Shown: in pieces, positions 1 through 8,881 of the stretch
How positions within the stretch are numbered: position 1 is the stretch's first letter
How the letters are laid out: the number at the start of each line of letters is the position of its first letter
Assembly: GCA_903847315.1 (NCBI GenBank)
Contig: CAINDG010000025.1
Span: 1-64,000 of the forward strand
Length of the DNA: 64,000 bases
Source: an uncultured Planctomycetota bacterium
Lineage (GTDB): Bacteria > Planctomycetota > Phycisphaerae > Sedimentisphaerales > UBA12454
Direction: 5' to 3'
Notes under the pieces: model-generated
Database searches by the model: none
Told to the model about the DNA's origin: nothing
Seen by the model: only the letters and a program-made list of their open reading frames with translations
Made by a program: the position numbers and the translations under genes

Positions 1-1
1 A

Positions 2-697
2 CATGTATTGTTGCACAAACCGGAAATAAGACTTTTTGATTTTTCTCAGGCCGATGCTTATATCCGCCGCATAACTTACTTACACAAAACAGTGTTACCT
101 AAGGGATCTATAGATTTCGGGGAAAATATTCCCGACCATGATATAAGTCTGGTCAGCCCGACTGTTGAACTTATTGCTCGAGCCGATCTCCATCCAGCGC
201 TGTCCGACCTGTTACTGGAAGCGGCAACTGAAGTACATTCGCGAGCAGGATTAACTCAAAGTCGCGGCGAATTTCCTGCTGCGATCGAGCATGAATATCG
301 CATCAGCCCGGATGCCGCCCGCTTCTATAAATCAGGCAAAAGTTTTCTCTACAGGTATATGCCGTTCTGGCTGGCCAGTTTGCTTAACCGTACTTTAATT
401 GTTTTTGTGCCGATGATTTTGGTTTTAATACCGGGAATGCGCAGCATCCCGGCCATCTATCGCTGGCGAATGCGTTTGCGTATCTTCCGCCGGTATCGGG
501 CCTTAATGGTTCTCGAAAAAGATATGATGACCGAGGCGGTCAATAGAGAAGAATTATTGCAGCGGCTCGAAAATATTGAAAATGCCGTGAACAAAATGAA
601 AGTCCCGGCGTTTTTAGCCGAACAATTTTATGGATTACGCGGCGACATTAATTTTGTCCGCCAGAAGCTGACAAATGTCCGTTCAAACAAATCATAA
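2..697 (+). CDS. TAXI-family TRAP transporter solute-binding protein, C-terminal part (partial)
   Basis: The frame is open to the left window edge, so the TTG at 8 is not the true start and only about 230 C-terminal residues are seen. They resemble the C-terminal extension of long TAXI-type TRAP solute-binding proteins: an ARADLHPAL segment, a PDAARFYKSG segment, then a hydrophobic stretch around LIVFVPMILVLIPG that looks like a membrane anchor, and a basic, probably coiled-coil tail rich in Glu and Arg. TRAP systems take up organic acids with a sodium gradient. The membrane permease is not in the window. The family call rests on remembered family sequence; the substrate cannot be told. Confidence 0.7.
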   Translation, partial: HVLLHKPEIRLFDFSQADAYIRRITYLHKTVLPKGSIDFGENIPDHDISLVSPTVELIARADLHPALSDLLLEAATEVHSRAGLTQSRGEFPAAIEHEYRISPDAARFYKSGKSFLYRYMPFWLASLLNRTLIVFVPMILVLIPGMRSIPAIYRWRMRLRIFRRYRALMVLEKDMMTEAVNREELLQRLENIENAVNKMKVPAFLAEQFYGLRGDINFVRQKLTNVRSNKS

Positions 698-720
698 GCA
701 GTACAGTGAACAGCAATTAG

Positions 721-739
721 CCCCCACTTTTAGTGGGGG
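721..739. repeat. Perfect hairpin after the TAXI gene
   Basis: CCCCCACT-TTT-AGTGGGGG forms an 8-bp stem with a 3-base loop, 23 bases after the upstream stop codon. No T-run follows on either strand, so it is at best an atypical terminator or an mRNA 3' end protector. It is followed to about 820 by an A+T-rich stretch of repeated TTTTGAATTT-like words, a style seen again near 54.1, 56.57 and 60.22 kb. Confidence 0.5.
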
Positions 740-831
740 TTCGTCGGCGGATTTTGAAAATTGGAATTTTGGTATTTTGAATTTGTTTCGGATTTTGATA
801 TTCGATTTTCGAATTTAAACAGGGTTTCATT

Positions 832-1032
832 ATGGACAAAAGAACAAAATCAGTTAGCACAGCGGTGATATTTGTTTGTGGGATAACGTTTATTGCTGTA
901 TTTATAAAATTGGCTTCAGAGCAAAAAATCTCCACTTACGCTGCTTTAATTGCCGGCGCAGCAGTTTTAGTTGGTGATTCAATCGCTGCATATGTAATCT
1001 TCACAAAACCCGATAAATATGACAATCCGTAA
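832..1032 (+). CDS. Small two-helix membrane protein, unknown function
   Basis: A 66-residue protein with a short charged N-terminus (MDKRTKS), two hydrophobic segments (about residues 10-26 and 36-56) and a charged C-terminal tail (KPDKYDNP). The amphipathic pattern with clear loops is that of a real small inner-membrane protein rather than a chance frame. The ATG has only a weak AGGG upstream. I do not recognise a family. It stands alone between the TAXI gene and accD, with a fragment of the dispersed CTCGCAATGACA repeat just downstream (about 1039-1050). Confidence 0.5.
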   Translation: MDKRTKSVSTAVIFVCGITFIAVFIKLASEQKISTYAALIAGAAVLVGDSIAAYVIFTKPDKYDNP

Positions 1033-1136
1033 AAGGGGCTCGCAATGACAATACGAACGAACCCCCTTGCAGGCAAGGAAACTAAAAAAAATGCTCGATT
1101 TAATCTGTCAGTTCTGATAGAATCCCCGAATTAACT

Positions 1137-2009
1137 ATGAGTATATTAGGAACAATGGCAAAAAAAACAAAAGCAAGCTGGGACGGATTCAGCCTAAAGC
1201 CGCGAAGGGAAATGCCGGAAGGCCTGTGGCTCAAATGCCCCGGCTGCGGCAAAATGCTTTTCAAAAAAGCGGTCAGCGTAAATCTGGACGTCTGCCCCGA
1301 ATGCAACTACCATTTTCGCATCGGAGCTGCGGAAAGAATCAAATACCTCGTTGACGAGGGCACATTCGAGCAGTTTTTGACGCTATTGGTCACCGCAGAC
1401 CCGCTGAATTTCGAGTTCAGGGGCACAACTTATAAGGAACGGGCAAAGGCATCTGAAAAAATGGCGGCCGGCAAAGAGGCAATGCTCGTCGGCAAGGCGT
1501 TTATCAAGGGCAGAGCTGTTATGCTGGCTGTTATGGATTTTAATTACCTGGGCGGGTCGATGGGCGCTGTTGTGGGCGAAAAATTAAGCGCGGCAATCGA
1601 AAGAGCGATAGCAGAATCTTTGCCGCTGGTAGTGGTCAGCTCGACGGGCGGGGCAAGAATGCATGAGGGCGTTGTGTCGCTGGCACAGATGGCAAAGACG
1701 AGCGCGGCACTGGCTAAACTTGACGATAACGGCGGACTTTTTATATCCGTCCTGACAGACCCGACGACCGGCGGCGTGACGGCGAGTTTCGCGATGCTGG
1801 GCGATATTATCATAGCCGAGCCGGGGGCATTGATAGGTTTTGCCGGGCCAAGGACGATTTTTGAGACGATTAAAGTTGAGCTGCCAAAGGGCTTTCAAAG
1901 GGCGGAATTTTTGCTCGAACACGGTTTTGTCGATATGATTGTGCATCGGAGGGACTTGAGAAGCGAAATAGCACGCCTGATTGACTACTGCGGCAAAAAC
2001 CAGACTTAA
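1137..2009 (+). CDS. accD: Acetyl-CoA carboxylase carboxyltransferase subunit beta
   Basis: Beta half of the carboxyltransferase that moves the carboxyl group from biotin to acetyl-CoA to make malonyl-CoA, the first step of fatty acid synthesis. The N-terminal zinc ribbon is visible as two CxxC pairs (C34/C37 and C53/C56), followed by the crotonase-fold domain with GGSMG and STGGARMHEG oxyanion segments. Length (about 290 residues) is normal. A second in-frame ATG at 1155 is the family's usual start position (MAKKTKASW) and is a real alternative; neither start has a convincing Shine-Dalgarno site. accA is not in the window. Confidence 0.95.
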   Translation: MSILGTMAKKTKASWDGFSLKPRREMPEGLWLKCPGCGKMLFKKAVSVNLDVCPECNYHFRIGAAERIKYLVDEGTFEQFLTLLVTADPLNFEFRGTTYKERAKASEKMAAGKEAMLVGKAFIKGRAVMLAVMDFNYLGGSMGAVVGEKLSAAIERAIAESLPLVVVSSTGGARMHEGVVSLAQMAKTSAALAKLDDNGGLFISVLTDPTTGGVTASFAMLGDIIIAEPGALIGFAGPRTIFETIKVELPKGFQRAEFLLEHGFVDMIVHRRDLRSEIARLIDYCGKNQT

Positions 2010-2063
2010 AATAACGCATCGCCGTACCGGCGACGGCTAAACAAACTTACATAAAATCATCAT

Positions 2064-2091
2064 TTGCAATCCTCATTTTTCTGCGTATAAT
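2064..2091 (+). promoter_or_regulatory. Sigma-70-type promoter of hisC, predicted leaderless
   Basis: TTGCAA (2064-2069), 16-base spacer, TATAAT (2086-2091). The hisC ATG begins at 2100, only 8 bases after the -10 box, so transcription should start at or within a base or two of the start codon. There is no room for a Shine-Dalgarno site, and none is seen. Confidence 0.75.
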
Positions 2092-2099
2092 TTGAAATT

Positions 2100-3149
2100 A
2101 TGAGTTATTTTCGTGAAAATATCGAGAAAATGGCAGGTTACGAGCCGGGCTTTCAGCCTGAAAATCCCAATGTGGTCAAGCTGAACACCAATGAAAATCC
2201 ATATCCGGCAAGTTTGAAGGTGCTGGCGGCACTGAAAAACATAACGCTGGAACAGGTTCGCAAATATCCGCAGCCGATGGGCGATACTTTCAGAGAGGCC
2301 GCAAGCAAGATTCTCGGCGTGAAATCTGAAAATATTATCTGCGCCAATGGCGGAGATGATTTGCTCAATATGGCGGTCAGGGCATTTTGCGATGAGAACC
2401 GTCCGCTGGCATATCCGACGCCGACGTATTCGCTGTATCCGGAACTGGCGAAGATTCAAAACTGCCCCGCTATCGAAATACCATTCGATGAGGAATTTAA
2501 TCTGCCGGCAAAACTCGCATCGAGCGGAGCGGCATTGACAATCGTTTGCAATCCGAACGCGCCGACGGGAACATTTATACCAAAAGAAGAACTGGCGCAA
2601 CTGGCGGATGAGACAAAAGGAGTATTGCTGATTGACGAGGCTTATGTCGATTTCGCGGAAGATAACTGTTTGGAGCTTGCGAAAAGTTTCGATAATGTAA
2701 TTATCCTGCGGTCGATGAGCAAAGGCTATTCGCTCGCGGGGATGCGGTTCGGGTTCGGAATCGCAAACGAAAAACTAATAAAAGGCCTGATGAAAGTCAA
2801 GGATTCCTATAATGTCGATACGGTCGCGATTGCCGCGGCGACGGCGGCGATACAGGACCAGCCTTATTTCAAAAATAACGTCCAGAAAGTCAAAATAGAA
2901 AGAAAATTTCTGACGGATGAACTGACGAAACTGGGCTTTGAAGTGCCCGCGAGCCAGACGAATTTTGTGTTCGCAAAACCGCCAAAGGGTAGAGCTATCG
3001 ATATCTACAACAAACTGAGAGAACAAAATATTTATGTCCGATACTGGGCGTATTCCGATATTAAAGATAAGCTGAGAATTTCGGTTGGAACGACCCAGCA
3101 GACTCAAATGCTTATTAACGCATTAAAAGGAATTTTTGCCGAGGGATAA
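2100..3149 (+). CDS. hisC: Histidinol-phosphate aminotransferase
   Basis: A PLP-dependent fold-type I aminotransferase that converts imidazole-acetol phosphate and glutamate to histidinol phosphate. Visible marks are the substrate-side NTNENPYP start, NPNAPTG, the DEAYVDF segment with the PLP-binding Asp, and the Schiff-base lysine K208 in SMSKGYSLAGMR. At 349 residues it is full length. It opens a run hisC-hisB-ispF-cysS-ruvC that is tightly packed. Its own promoter ends 8 bases before the ATG (see entry), so it is probably translated from a leaderless mRNA. Confidence 0.95.
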   Translation: MSYFRENIEKMAGYEPGFQPENPNVVKLNTNENPYPASLKVLAALKNITLEQVRKYPQPMGDTFREAASKILGVKSENIICANGGDDLLNMAVRAFCDENRPLAYPTPTYSLYPELAKIQNCPAIEIPFDEEFNLPAKLASSGAALTIVCNPNAPTGTFIPKEELAQLADETKGVLLIDEAYVDFAEDNCLELAKSFDNVIILRSMSKGYSLAGMRFGFGIANEKLIKGLMKVKDSYNVDTVAIAAATAAIQDQPYFKNNVQKVKIERKFLTDELTKLGFEVPASQTNFVFAKPPKGRAIDIYNKLREQNIYVRYWAYSDIKDKLRISVGTTQQTQMLINALKGIFAEG

Positions 3150-3153
3150 AATA

Positions 3154-3738
3154 ATGGCTGATAGAAAAGCAAAAATAGCGAGAAAGACCAAAGAAACAGA
3201 CATCAGCGTTCAAATCAATCTTGACGGCGTCGGAAAATATGAAATCGACACCGGCATAGGATTCCTCGACCATATGCTATGCCATTTGAGCAAGCACAGC
3301 AAAATGGACCTTGTCCTCAAAGCCAAGGGCGACCTTGAGGTTGACCAGCATCATACGGTAGAAGATGTCGCGATATGTTTAGGACAGGCACTAATCGAGG
3401 CGCTGGGCGACAAGAAAGGCATCGCCCGATACGGCAATAGTGCAGTACCAATGGAAGATGCACTGGCGAATGTCGCTTTGGATTTGTCCGGCAGACCTTT
3501 CTGCGTTTACGATGTAAAATATAGAACGGAAAAAATCGGCGATTTCGACGTCGAATGCGTGGAAGAATTGCTGAGAAGTTTCGCGAATAACGGCAAATTC
3601 AATTTGCATATAACCGTTTCGCACGGCACAAACAGCCATCATATCGCAGAGGCGATATTCAAGGCAATCGGACAGGCGCTGGGGCAGGCTGTTAAACTTA
3701 CCGGCGGCGATATACCGAGCACAAAGGGGTCCCTGTGA
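3154..3738 (+). CDS. hisB: Imidazoleglycerol-phosphate dehydratase
   Basis: Manganese enzyme of histidine synthesis that dehydrates imidazole glycerol phosphate to the ketone used by HisC. The conserved metal-site motifs are present: GFLDHML, DQHHTVED, and near the end GTNSHHIAEAIFKA. It is the single-domain bacterial type (about 195 residues), without the phosphatase domain of the E. coli protein. The start was set at the ATG at 3154 because GAGGG lies 8 bases upstream; the longer frame from a TTG at 3136 would overlap hisC. Its 3' end overlaps ispF by 4 bases. Confidence 0.95.
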   Translation: MADRKAKIARKTKETDISVQINLDGVGKYEIDTGIGFLDHMLCHLSKHSKMDLVLKAKGDLEVDQHHTVEDVAICLGQALIEALGDKKGIARYGNSAVPMEDALANVALDLSGRPFCVYDVKYRTEKIGDFDVECVEELLRSFANNGKFNLHITVSHGTNSHHIAEAIFKAIGQALGQAVKLTGGDIPSTKGSL

Positions 3739-4247
3739 ACGGCGATATAAATTACGAATACAGAACAGGCATCGGCACCGATATCCACCGCCTTGTCGAA
3801 GGCAGACCACTGAAACTGGGCGGGGTTCTCGTGCCTTTCGATAAAGGATTGCTGGCATACAGCGACGGCGACGTTGCGCTGCATGCCCTGATAGACGCAA
3901 TCATCGGCGCAGCGGGACTGGGCGATATCGGAATGCTATTTCCCAATAGCGACCCGCAATTTAAAGATATCGACAGCAAGGAACTTGTGCTGAAAGTTAA
4001 AGATTATATAGCAGGCAAAAACTGGGAAGTGGTAAACGCCGACATTACAATCACCGCTGAAGAGCCGAAACTGGGACCATTTAAAATGCAGATGAAAAGA
4101 TGCATCGCCAGTTTACTATGCATCGATTTTCTCAATGTAAATGTAAAAGCAAAAACCAACGAAGGGCTCGGCGAAATAGGAACAGGACTTGCGATTTCAG
4201 CTATAGCGAACGTATTATTAAGAAGAAGACTCAAAAGAACATTGTGA
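3735..4247 (+). CDS. ispF: 2-C-methyl-D-erythritol 2,4-cyclodiphosphate synthase
   Basis: Fifth enzyme of the MEP isoprenoid pathway; it cyclises CDP-methylerythritol 2-phosphate and releases CMP. Zinc ligands are visible as D16-x-H18 (TDIHRL) and H50 (SDGDVALHA). The C-terminal NVKAKTNEGLGEIG segment is typical. It starts with GTG inside the end of hisB (GTGA overlap), so the two are translationally coupled. A second MEP-pathway gene, dxr, lies about 22 kb away on the other strand. Confidence 0.95.
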   Translation: MNGDINYEYRTGIGTDIHRLVEGRPLKLGGVLVPFDKGLLAYSDGDVALHALIDAIIGAAGLGDIGMLFPNSDPQFKDIDSKELVLKVKDYIAGKNWEVVNADITITAEEPKLGPFKMQMKRCIASLLCIDFLNVNVKAKTNEGLGEIGTGLAISAIANVLLRRRLKRTL

Positions 4248-4257
4248 GGAAAAACAA

Positions 4258-5688
4258 TTGTCTCTTAAATTGTATAATACACTGACCCGCAAAATTGAAG
4301 AGTTTACCCCCCTGCAGCAAGGCAAAGTCGGAATGTACAGCTGCGGGCCGACGGTTTACTCGCATCCGCATATAGGAAATTTCAGGAGCTTTCTCGTCGC
4401 GGATTTGCTGAAGCGGTTTTTGGAATTCAAAGGCCTAAAAGTTACGCACATTATGAATATAACTGACGTCGGCCATCTGGTCGATGACGCGGATGAAGGG
4501 GCAGACAAACTCGAAGAGGCAGCAAAAAAGCAAAAAAAAGACCCTCTGGAAATCGCAAAATTTTATACTGAGTCGTTTTTAGAGGCAAGTAAGCTTCTTA
4601 ACATCAAATCGCCAGACAAATACCCAAAAGCGACGGAACATATCAAAGAAATGATAGATATGATTAAGATTCTCGTCGATAAAGGCTATGCTTATGTTGT
4701 CGGCAATAACGTTTATTACGATGTTACAAAATTCGCCAATTACGGGCAGCTTTCCGGCAATACACTGGACGATTTAAACGCGGGCGCGAGGATTGAGGTT
4801 AATCAGGAAAAGAAAAATCCGCAGGACTTCGCGCTCTGGAAGCACGACACCAAGCACCTTCAGCAATGGGACAGCCCCTGGGGCAAAGGATTTCCCGGCT
4901 GGCATATAGAATGCTCGGCGATGAGCTCAAAATATCTGGGAGCGGAATTCGATATTCATACCGGCGGAGAAGACAATATATTCCCCCATCACGAATGCGA
5001 AATTGCGCAATCCGAAGCGGCAAGCGGCAAAAAATTCGTCCATTACTGGCTGCATACGCACTTTTTATTGTTCGACGGCGAAAAAATGTCCAAGTCAAAG
5101 GGCAATCTTTATACGATTCAGGAACTTCTCGATAAGGGGTTTAAGAAAAACGCCATACGATACTCGCTTATCTCGTCGCATTACAGGCAAAATTACAATT
5201 TTACCTTCGACGGCCTAAAGGCCGCTGAGCAGGCGATAGATAAAATACAGCAATGCGTCCTTCTGCTGACAGATTTACGCGGAAATAAGAAGGAAGGCAA
5301 AATCAGGGAGCAATTGCAGAAACTGGCCTCTAATTGTCTGACGGAATTTGAAAACGCTCTTTCTGACGATTTGAATATTTCAAAAGCTCTGGCTGTGTGT
5401 TTCGATTTCATACGGGAAGTCAATAAAGCCAGTGATATGAATTCTGCCGAAGCTGCCGTTATGCTCGATACCATTAACAAAATCGATTCGGTACTCGGCG
5501 TGCTGGAAACCATAGATAAAGAAGTGCCGGACAATATAAAAGAGCTTGCCGAGAAAAGAAAAACGGCAAAGCTTGGCAAATATTGGAAAATAGCCGACGA
5601 TGTGCGGGCTGAAATTATGGCCCTGGGCTGGACGATTGAAGACACTCCTGACGGTGGATGCAGATTTAAACGGCGGGAGGAAACTTAA
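4258..5688 (+). CDS. cysS: Cysteinyl-tRNA synthetase
   Basis: Class I aminoacyl-tRNA synthetase that charges tRNA-Cys. The zinc/substrate cysteine C29 lies in SCGPTVY, the HIGH box appears as HPHIGN (residues 36-41), the second zinc region as [10 protein letters not shown] and [10 protein letters not shown], and the KMSKS loop as K276-S280. Length of 476 residues is normal. The start is TTG at 4258 with GAGGA about 6 bases upstream; no better ATG exists before the catalytic domain. The TAA stop shares its last base with the ruvC ATG. Confidence 0.95.
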   Translation: MSLKLYNTLTRKIEEFTPLQQGKVGMYSCGPTVYSHPHIGNFRSFLVADLLKRFLEFKGLKVTHIMNITDVGHLVDDADEGADKLEEAAKKQKKDPLEIAKFYTESFLEASKLLNIKSPDKYPKATEHIKEMIDMIKILVDKGYAYVVGNNVYYDVTKFANYGQLSGNTLDDLNAGARIEVNQEKKNPQDFALWKHDTKHLQQWDSPWGKGFPGWHIECSAMSSKYLGAEFDIHTGGEDNIFPHHECEIAQSEAASGKKFVHYWLHTHFLLFDGEKMSKSKGNLYTIQELLDKGFKKNAIRYSLISSHYRQNYNFTFDGLKAAEQAIDKIQQCVLLLTDLRGNKKEGKIREQLQKLASNCLTEFENALSDDLNISKALAVCFDFIREVNKASDMNSAEAAVMLDTINKIDSVLGVLETIDKEVPDNIKELAEKRKTAKLGKYWKIADDVRAEIMALGWTIEDTPDGGCRFKRREET

Positions 5689-6158
5689 TGAAGATTCTCG
5701 GCATTGACCCCGGGCTGCAAATTTGCGGTTATGCCGTGATTGAAGCTGACAGGAACCAAACGAAACTGCTTGAGGCGGGAGTTTGCAGAACCGACCCCAA
5801 AAAACCGATTGAGAAAAGATTAGTGCAGATAGCACAGGACATAAATTTATTGCTGGAAAAATTCAAACCTGCCTGCGTCGCGGTTGAGGATTTGTACTCA
5901 CACTATTCTCATCCGAAAACCGCTATCTTGATGGGACACGCAAGAGGTGTTATACTTGCACAGGCTTGTAAAGTCGGCACGGATGTAAAGAGTTTTGCGG
6001 CGACAAGGATTAAAAAGTCGCTGACGGGCAATGGCAGAGCATCGAAACTGCAGGTGCAAAGGAGCATAAAAAGTCTTCTTTGTCTTGCGAATGTGCCGGA
6101 GCCGCCCGATGTGGCCGATGCGATTGCAGTCGCACTTTGTTGCGCAAATATGATATAA
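5688..6158 (+). CDS. ruvC: Holliday junction resolvase RuvC
   Basis: Endonuclease that cuts Holliday junctions symmetrically to finish recombination. The RNase H-like acidic residues are in place: D7 (GIDPG), E67 (VAVEDLY) and the C-terminal pair D141/D144 (PPDVADAIA). At 156 residues it is slightly short but complete. It overlaps cysS by one base and is followed by ruvA and ruvB, so all three junction-processing genes are together. Confidence 0.93.
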   Translation: MKILGIDPGLQICGYAVIEADRNQTKLLEAGVCRTDPKKPIEKRLVQIAQDINLLLEKFKPACVAVEDLYSHYSHPKTAILMGHARGVILAQACKVGTDVKSFAATRIKKSLTGNGRASKLQVQRSIKSLLCLANVPEPPDVADAIAVALCCANMI

Positions 6159-6191
6159 AGGATTGCCGCGGCCTGACGGCCTCGCAATGAC
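6158..6191 (+). repeat. Dispersed repeat between ruvC and ruvA
   Basis: The short gap holds GGATTGCCGCGGCC-TGAC-GGCCTCGCAATGACA, a form I recognise as a dispersed intergenic element found in many bacterial genomes, with a GGCC-TGAC-GGCC core. Its end sequence CTCGCAATGACA recurs at about 1039-1050. It sits inside an otherwise compact operon, directly before the ruvA ribosome site. Confidence 0.55.
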
Positions 6192-6197
6192 AGGAAA

Positions 6198-6830
6198 ATG
6201 ATAGCACAGATAGAAGGAAAATTAGTTCAGCTCGACGGCGACAAGGCATTAGTGCAGGTCGGACAAATCTGCTACGAGGTGCTTGTGCCGGGCTATCTGG
6301 CAAGTCTCCTGGCGGGCAAAATCGGACAGGATATTATCCTTTGCACGATGGAATATTACGAAGGCTCGCCCGGCGGCGGAAACCTGATTCCGCAAATGGT
6401 GGGATTTTTCAGCACCGGCGAAAAGGAATTTTTCAAGAGATATACGAGCGTAAAAGGTATCGGGATAAAAAAAGGACTTAAATCGCTCGCCCTGCCGATA
6501 GCGACCGTAGCGGCGGCAGTCGAAAGCGGTGACGAGAAAACGTTGACCGCCCTGCCGGGGATAGGTAATAGACTTGCTCAGCATATAATCGCGGAGCTAA
6601 AAGGAAAACTGACAGGCTTTGCCGCGGGGGCGGAGCAGGCAAGGGCAAGAGAAGAAACGACTTTCGCAGGTTTCCAGATTGAGGCTCTTGAAATTCTTAT
6701 CGCATGGGGCGAAAAACGAAATGAAGCGGCTGAACTTATCAATTTGGCATGCAAAAAACATCCAAATATTAAAACCGCCGAAGAACTTGTACCGCTGGTT
6801 TACAGAATTAAACAGGGGATTGAGGTATAA
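6198..6830 (+). CDS. ruvA: Holliday junction branch migration protein RuvA
   Basis: DNA-binding part of the RuvAB motor; a RuvA tetramer holds the junction and seats RuvB rings. The OB-fold N-terminus (MIAQIEGKLVQL) and the helix-hairpin-helix region (VKGIGIKKGLKSL and LPGIGNRLAQHIIAELKGKL) are visible, then the flexible linker and C-terminal domain III. AGGAAA stands directly upstream of the ATG. It is separated from ruvB by 3 bases. Confidence 0.94.
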   Translation: MIAQIEGKLVQLDGDKALVQVGQICYEVLVPGYLASLLAGKIGQDIILCTMEYYEGSPGGGNLIPQMVGFFSTGEKEFFKRYTSVKGIGIKKGLKSLALPIATVAAAVESGDEKTLTALPGIGNRLAQHIIAELKGKLTGFAAGAEQARAREETTFAGFQIEALEILIAWGEKRNEAAELINLACKKHPNIKTAEELVPLVYRIKQGIEV

Positions 6831-6833
6831 AGG

Positions 6834-7874
6834 ATGGCAATTGATAGGGTCCTAAACTCTGATTCGACAAACGAGCAGGAAGAAAATTTCAACGCTTCGC
6901 TGCGGCCGACGACTTTCGCGGAGTGTATCGGTCAGGTAAACGTAAAAGAAAAATTGTCAATCGCCATTACCGCTGCGAAAAAGAGAGGCGAACCGCTGGA
7001 GCATATCCTGTTTTACGGCCCGCCGGGGCTTGGTAAAACAACACTTGCTCACGTCATCGCCAACGAGATGAAGGCAAGAATAAAGACCACCTCAGGCCCT
7101 GCCCTTGTCAAACAGGGAGATGTGATGGGGCTTTTGAGCAATGTAAATACAGGCGATATACTTTTCATTGACGAGATACATCGGCTAAGCACGCCTGTCG
7201 AGGAATTTATTTATCCTGCGATGGAGGATTTCCGGGTCGATTTCACAGTTGACAGCGGACTTCACGCAAAGACGATAAATTTTCCGCTGAAGCGGTTTAC
7301 GCTGATAGGCGCAACAACAAGAGCAGGTTTATTAAGCGCACCGCTTCGGGGCAGGTTCGGTATGCTGTATCATTTGGAGTTTTACAGCAATAGCGAACTT
7401 GCGCAGATACTGATACGCTCGGCAAAACTGCTGAACTTGTCCTGTCAGGACGGTACGCTTGAACTTATCGCCTCGCGAAGCAGAGGAACGCCTCGAATCG
7501 CGAACAGGCTGTTAAAAAGGGTCCGCGATTACGCGCAGGTAAAAGGCAAAGGCAAATTAACTACCGATGTAGTCGCAAGCGCACTGAAAATGGAGCAGAT
7601 TGACGAACTTGGACTCGACGAACTTGACAGGTCGTTTTTGCGGGCGATTGCGAATGTCTATAACGGCGGACCGGCGGGCATTGAGGCACTTGCGGCCACG
7701 CTGGGCGAAGAAAAAGATACACTCGAAGACGTTGTCGAGCCGTATTTGCTGCAGATAGGATTCGTCCGCAGGACAAATCGGGGCAGAGAAATAACAGACC
7801 AGGCGTGTAAACACCTGAATATCAAACTAAAAGAAAGAAAACAACCGGGGACCGGCGAGCTTTTTGAGAAATAG
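6834..7874 (+). CDS. ruvB: Holliday junction branch migration ATPase RuvB
   Basis: AAA+ motor that pulls DNA through the RuvA-bound junction. Walker A is GPPGLGKTT (residues 62-70), Walker B is FIDEIH (D113/E114), with sensor and arginine-finger segments GATTRAGLLSAPLRGRFG. The winged-helix C-terminus (GGPAGIEALAATLGEEKDTLED) is typical. The 346-residue length is normal. The ATG has a weak GAGGTATAAAGG upstream, spanning the end of ruvA. Confidence 0.96.
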   Translation: MAIDRVLNSDSTNEQEENFNASLRPTTFAECIGQVNVKEKLSIAITAAKKRGEPLEHILFYGPPGLGKTTLAHVIANEMKARIKTTSGPALVKQGDVMGLLSNVNTGDILFIDEIHRLSTPVEEFIYPAMEDFRVDFTVDSGLHAKTINFPLKRFTLIGATTRAGLLSAPLRGRFGMLYHLEFYSNSELAQILIRSAKLLNLSCQDGTLELIASRSRGTPRIANRLLKRVRDYAQVKGKGKLTTDVVASALKMEQIDELGLDELDRSFLRAIANVYNGGPAGIEALAATLGEEKDTLEDVVEPYLLQIGFVRRTNRGREITDQACKHLNIKLKERKQPGTGELFEK

Positions 7875-7906
7875 GAAACAACAATAACTGAAAAGGAATG
7901 AAAAAA

Positions 7907-8869
7907 ATGAGAAAAATTACTTCGCTGATTCTATTATCTGTTTTCGTAATGTTAGCGGCGGCAGGCTGCCAACAACCCGCTAAACGAGCCGACGGCAGTC
8001 CGCTGGCGGTAAAGGAAGAACTGATTAATATTTATTATCTTGCCGGCAAACTCGGTATGACTGTATCAACGACAACCGATGACAAAATCACCTTTAACGA
8101 TACGGTCAACACTGTAACGATTCTGCCGAAGCAGGACCAGATTTATGTCAATAATAATTATCTTGGGCCGATTGGAAAAACGAAAAAAATCGACGATTTG
8201 CTCTGCGTCAACTCCTCTATAGCGGACGAGATAAAAAACAAACTTCCGAAATCATTCGTACAAAAGCCGGCAGAGGCTGCACCATTACAGCCTAAACAAC
8301 AGCCTGCAAAAAGCGCCTGGGAACCTACAGGAAAAACCATAGTAATCGACGCAGGTCACGGCGGCAAAGACCCCGGCGCGGCCAGCTCTCGCGGCGGAAA
8401 TGAAAAAGGCATAAACCTTGAGGTTGCCCAGCAGATTGCACAAGTATTGCGAGATAAAGGATACAGGGTAATAATGACGCGGAACAACGACGAGTTTATC
8501 GAGCTTGAAGAACGCGCGGCAATCGCCAACCGCAGCCACGCTGATATTTTCGTAAGCATTCACGCAGACTCATCTGCCAAGAGCAATACAAACGGCTTTA
8601 CAGTTTATGTCGAAAGAAGCAGCTCGCGGGCGTCAAAAGATCTTGCCAGTGCGATAGACGACCGTATGGCTCAGACCGGCATAAGCAGCAACGGCACCAA
8701 AAAAGCCGATTATCGCGTGCTTACGCATACCGGCTGCCCTGCCGTTTTGATTGAGCTCGGTTATCTGTCGAACTACTGGGAGGCGAAACAATTGAAAAAT
8801 GACGATATGCAAAAACGCCTTGCTTACGCTGTCGCAAACGGAATAACAGATTATTTTAAACGCAAATAA
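7907..8869 (+). CDS. N-acetylmuramoyl-L-alanine amidase, lipoprotein
   Basis: Zinc amidase (Amidase_3 fold) that cuts the amide between MurNAc and the stem peptide. The N-terminus is a lipoprotein signal with lipobox LAAAGC. A region of about 80 residues that I do not assign follows, then a Pro/Gln linker and the catalytic domain from GKTIVIDAGHGG. Zinc ligands and catalytic residues are visible as DAGHGG, NEKGIN, SIHAD and VLIELGYLSN. The start was set at the second ATG, because GGA lies 9 bases before it; the ATG at 7898 touches that site. It points to a peptidoglycan wall. Confidence 0.87.
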   Translation: MRKITSLILLSVFVMLAAAGCQQPAKRADGSPLAVKEELINIYYLAGKLGMTVSTTTDDKITFNDTVNTVTILPKQDQIYVNNNYLGPIGKTKKIDDLLCVNSSIADEIKNKLPKSFVQKPAEAAPLQPKQQPAKSAWEPTGKTIVIDAGHGGKDPGAASSRGGNEKGINLEVAQQIAQVLRDKGYRVIMTRNNDEFIELEERAAIANRSHADIFVSIHADSSAKSNTNGFTVYVERSSSRASKDLASAIDDRMAQTGISSNGTKKADYRVLTHTGCPAVLIELGYLSNYWEAKQLKNDDMQKRLAYAVANGITDYFKRK

Positions 8870-8881
8870 ACAGAAAATTTC

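Noticed and set aside
717-935. - strand 72-codon frame opposite the small membrane protein
   Set aside because: Covers the A+T-rich repeat tract and the hairpin; composition is that of repeat translation.
1067-1084. Possible terminator hairpin CCTTGC-AG-GCAAGG before accD
   Set aside because: The following bases are A-rich, not T-rich, on the + strand, and no gene ends into it on the - strand.
2020-2040. Possible hairpin terminator after accD (GCCGT...ACGGC)
   Set aside because: Only a 5-bp stem and no T-run; too weak to call.
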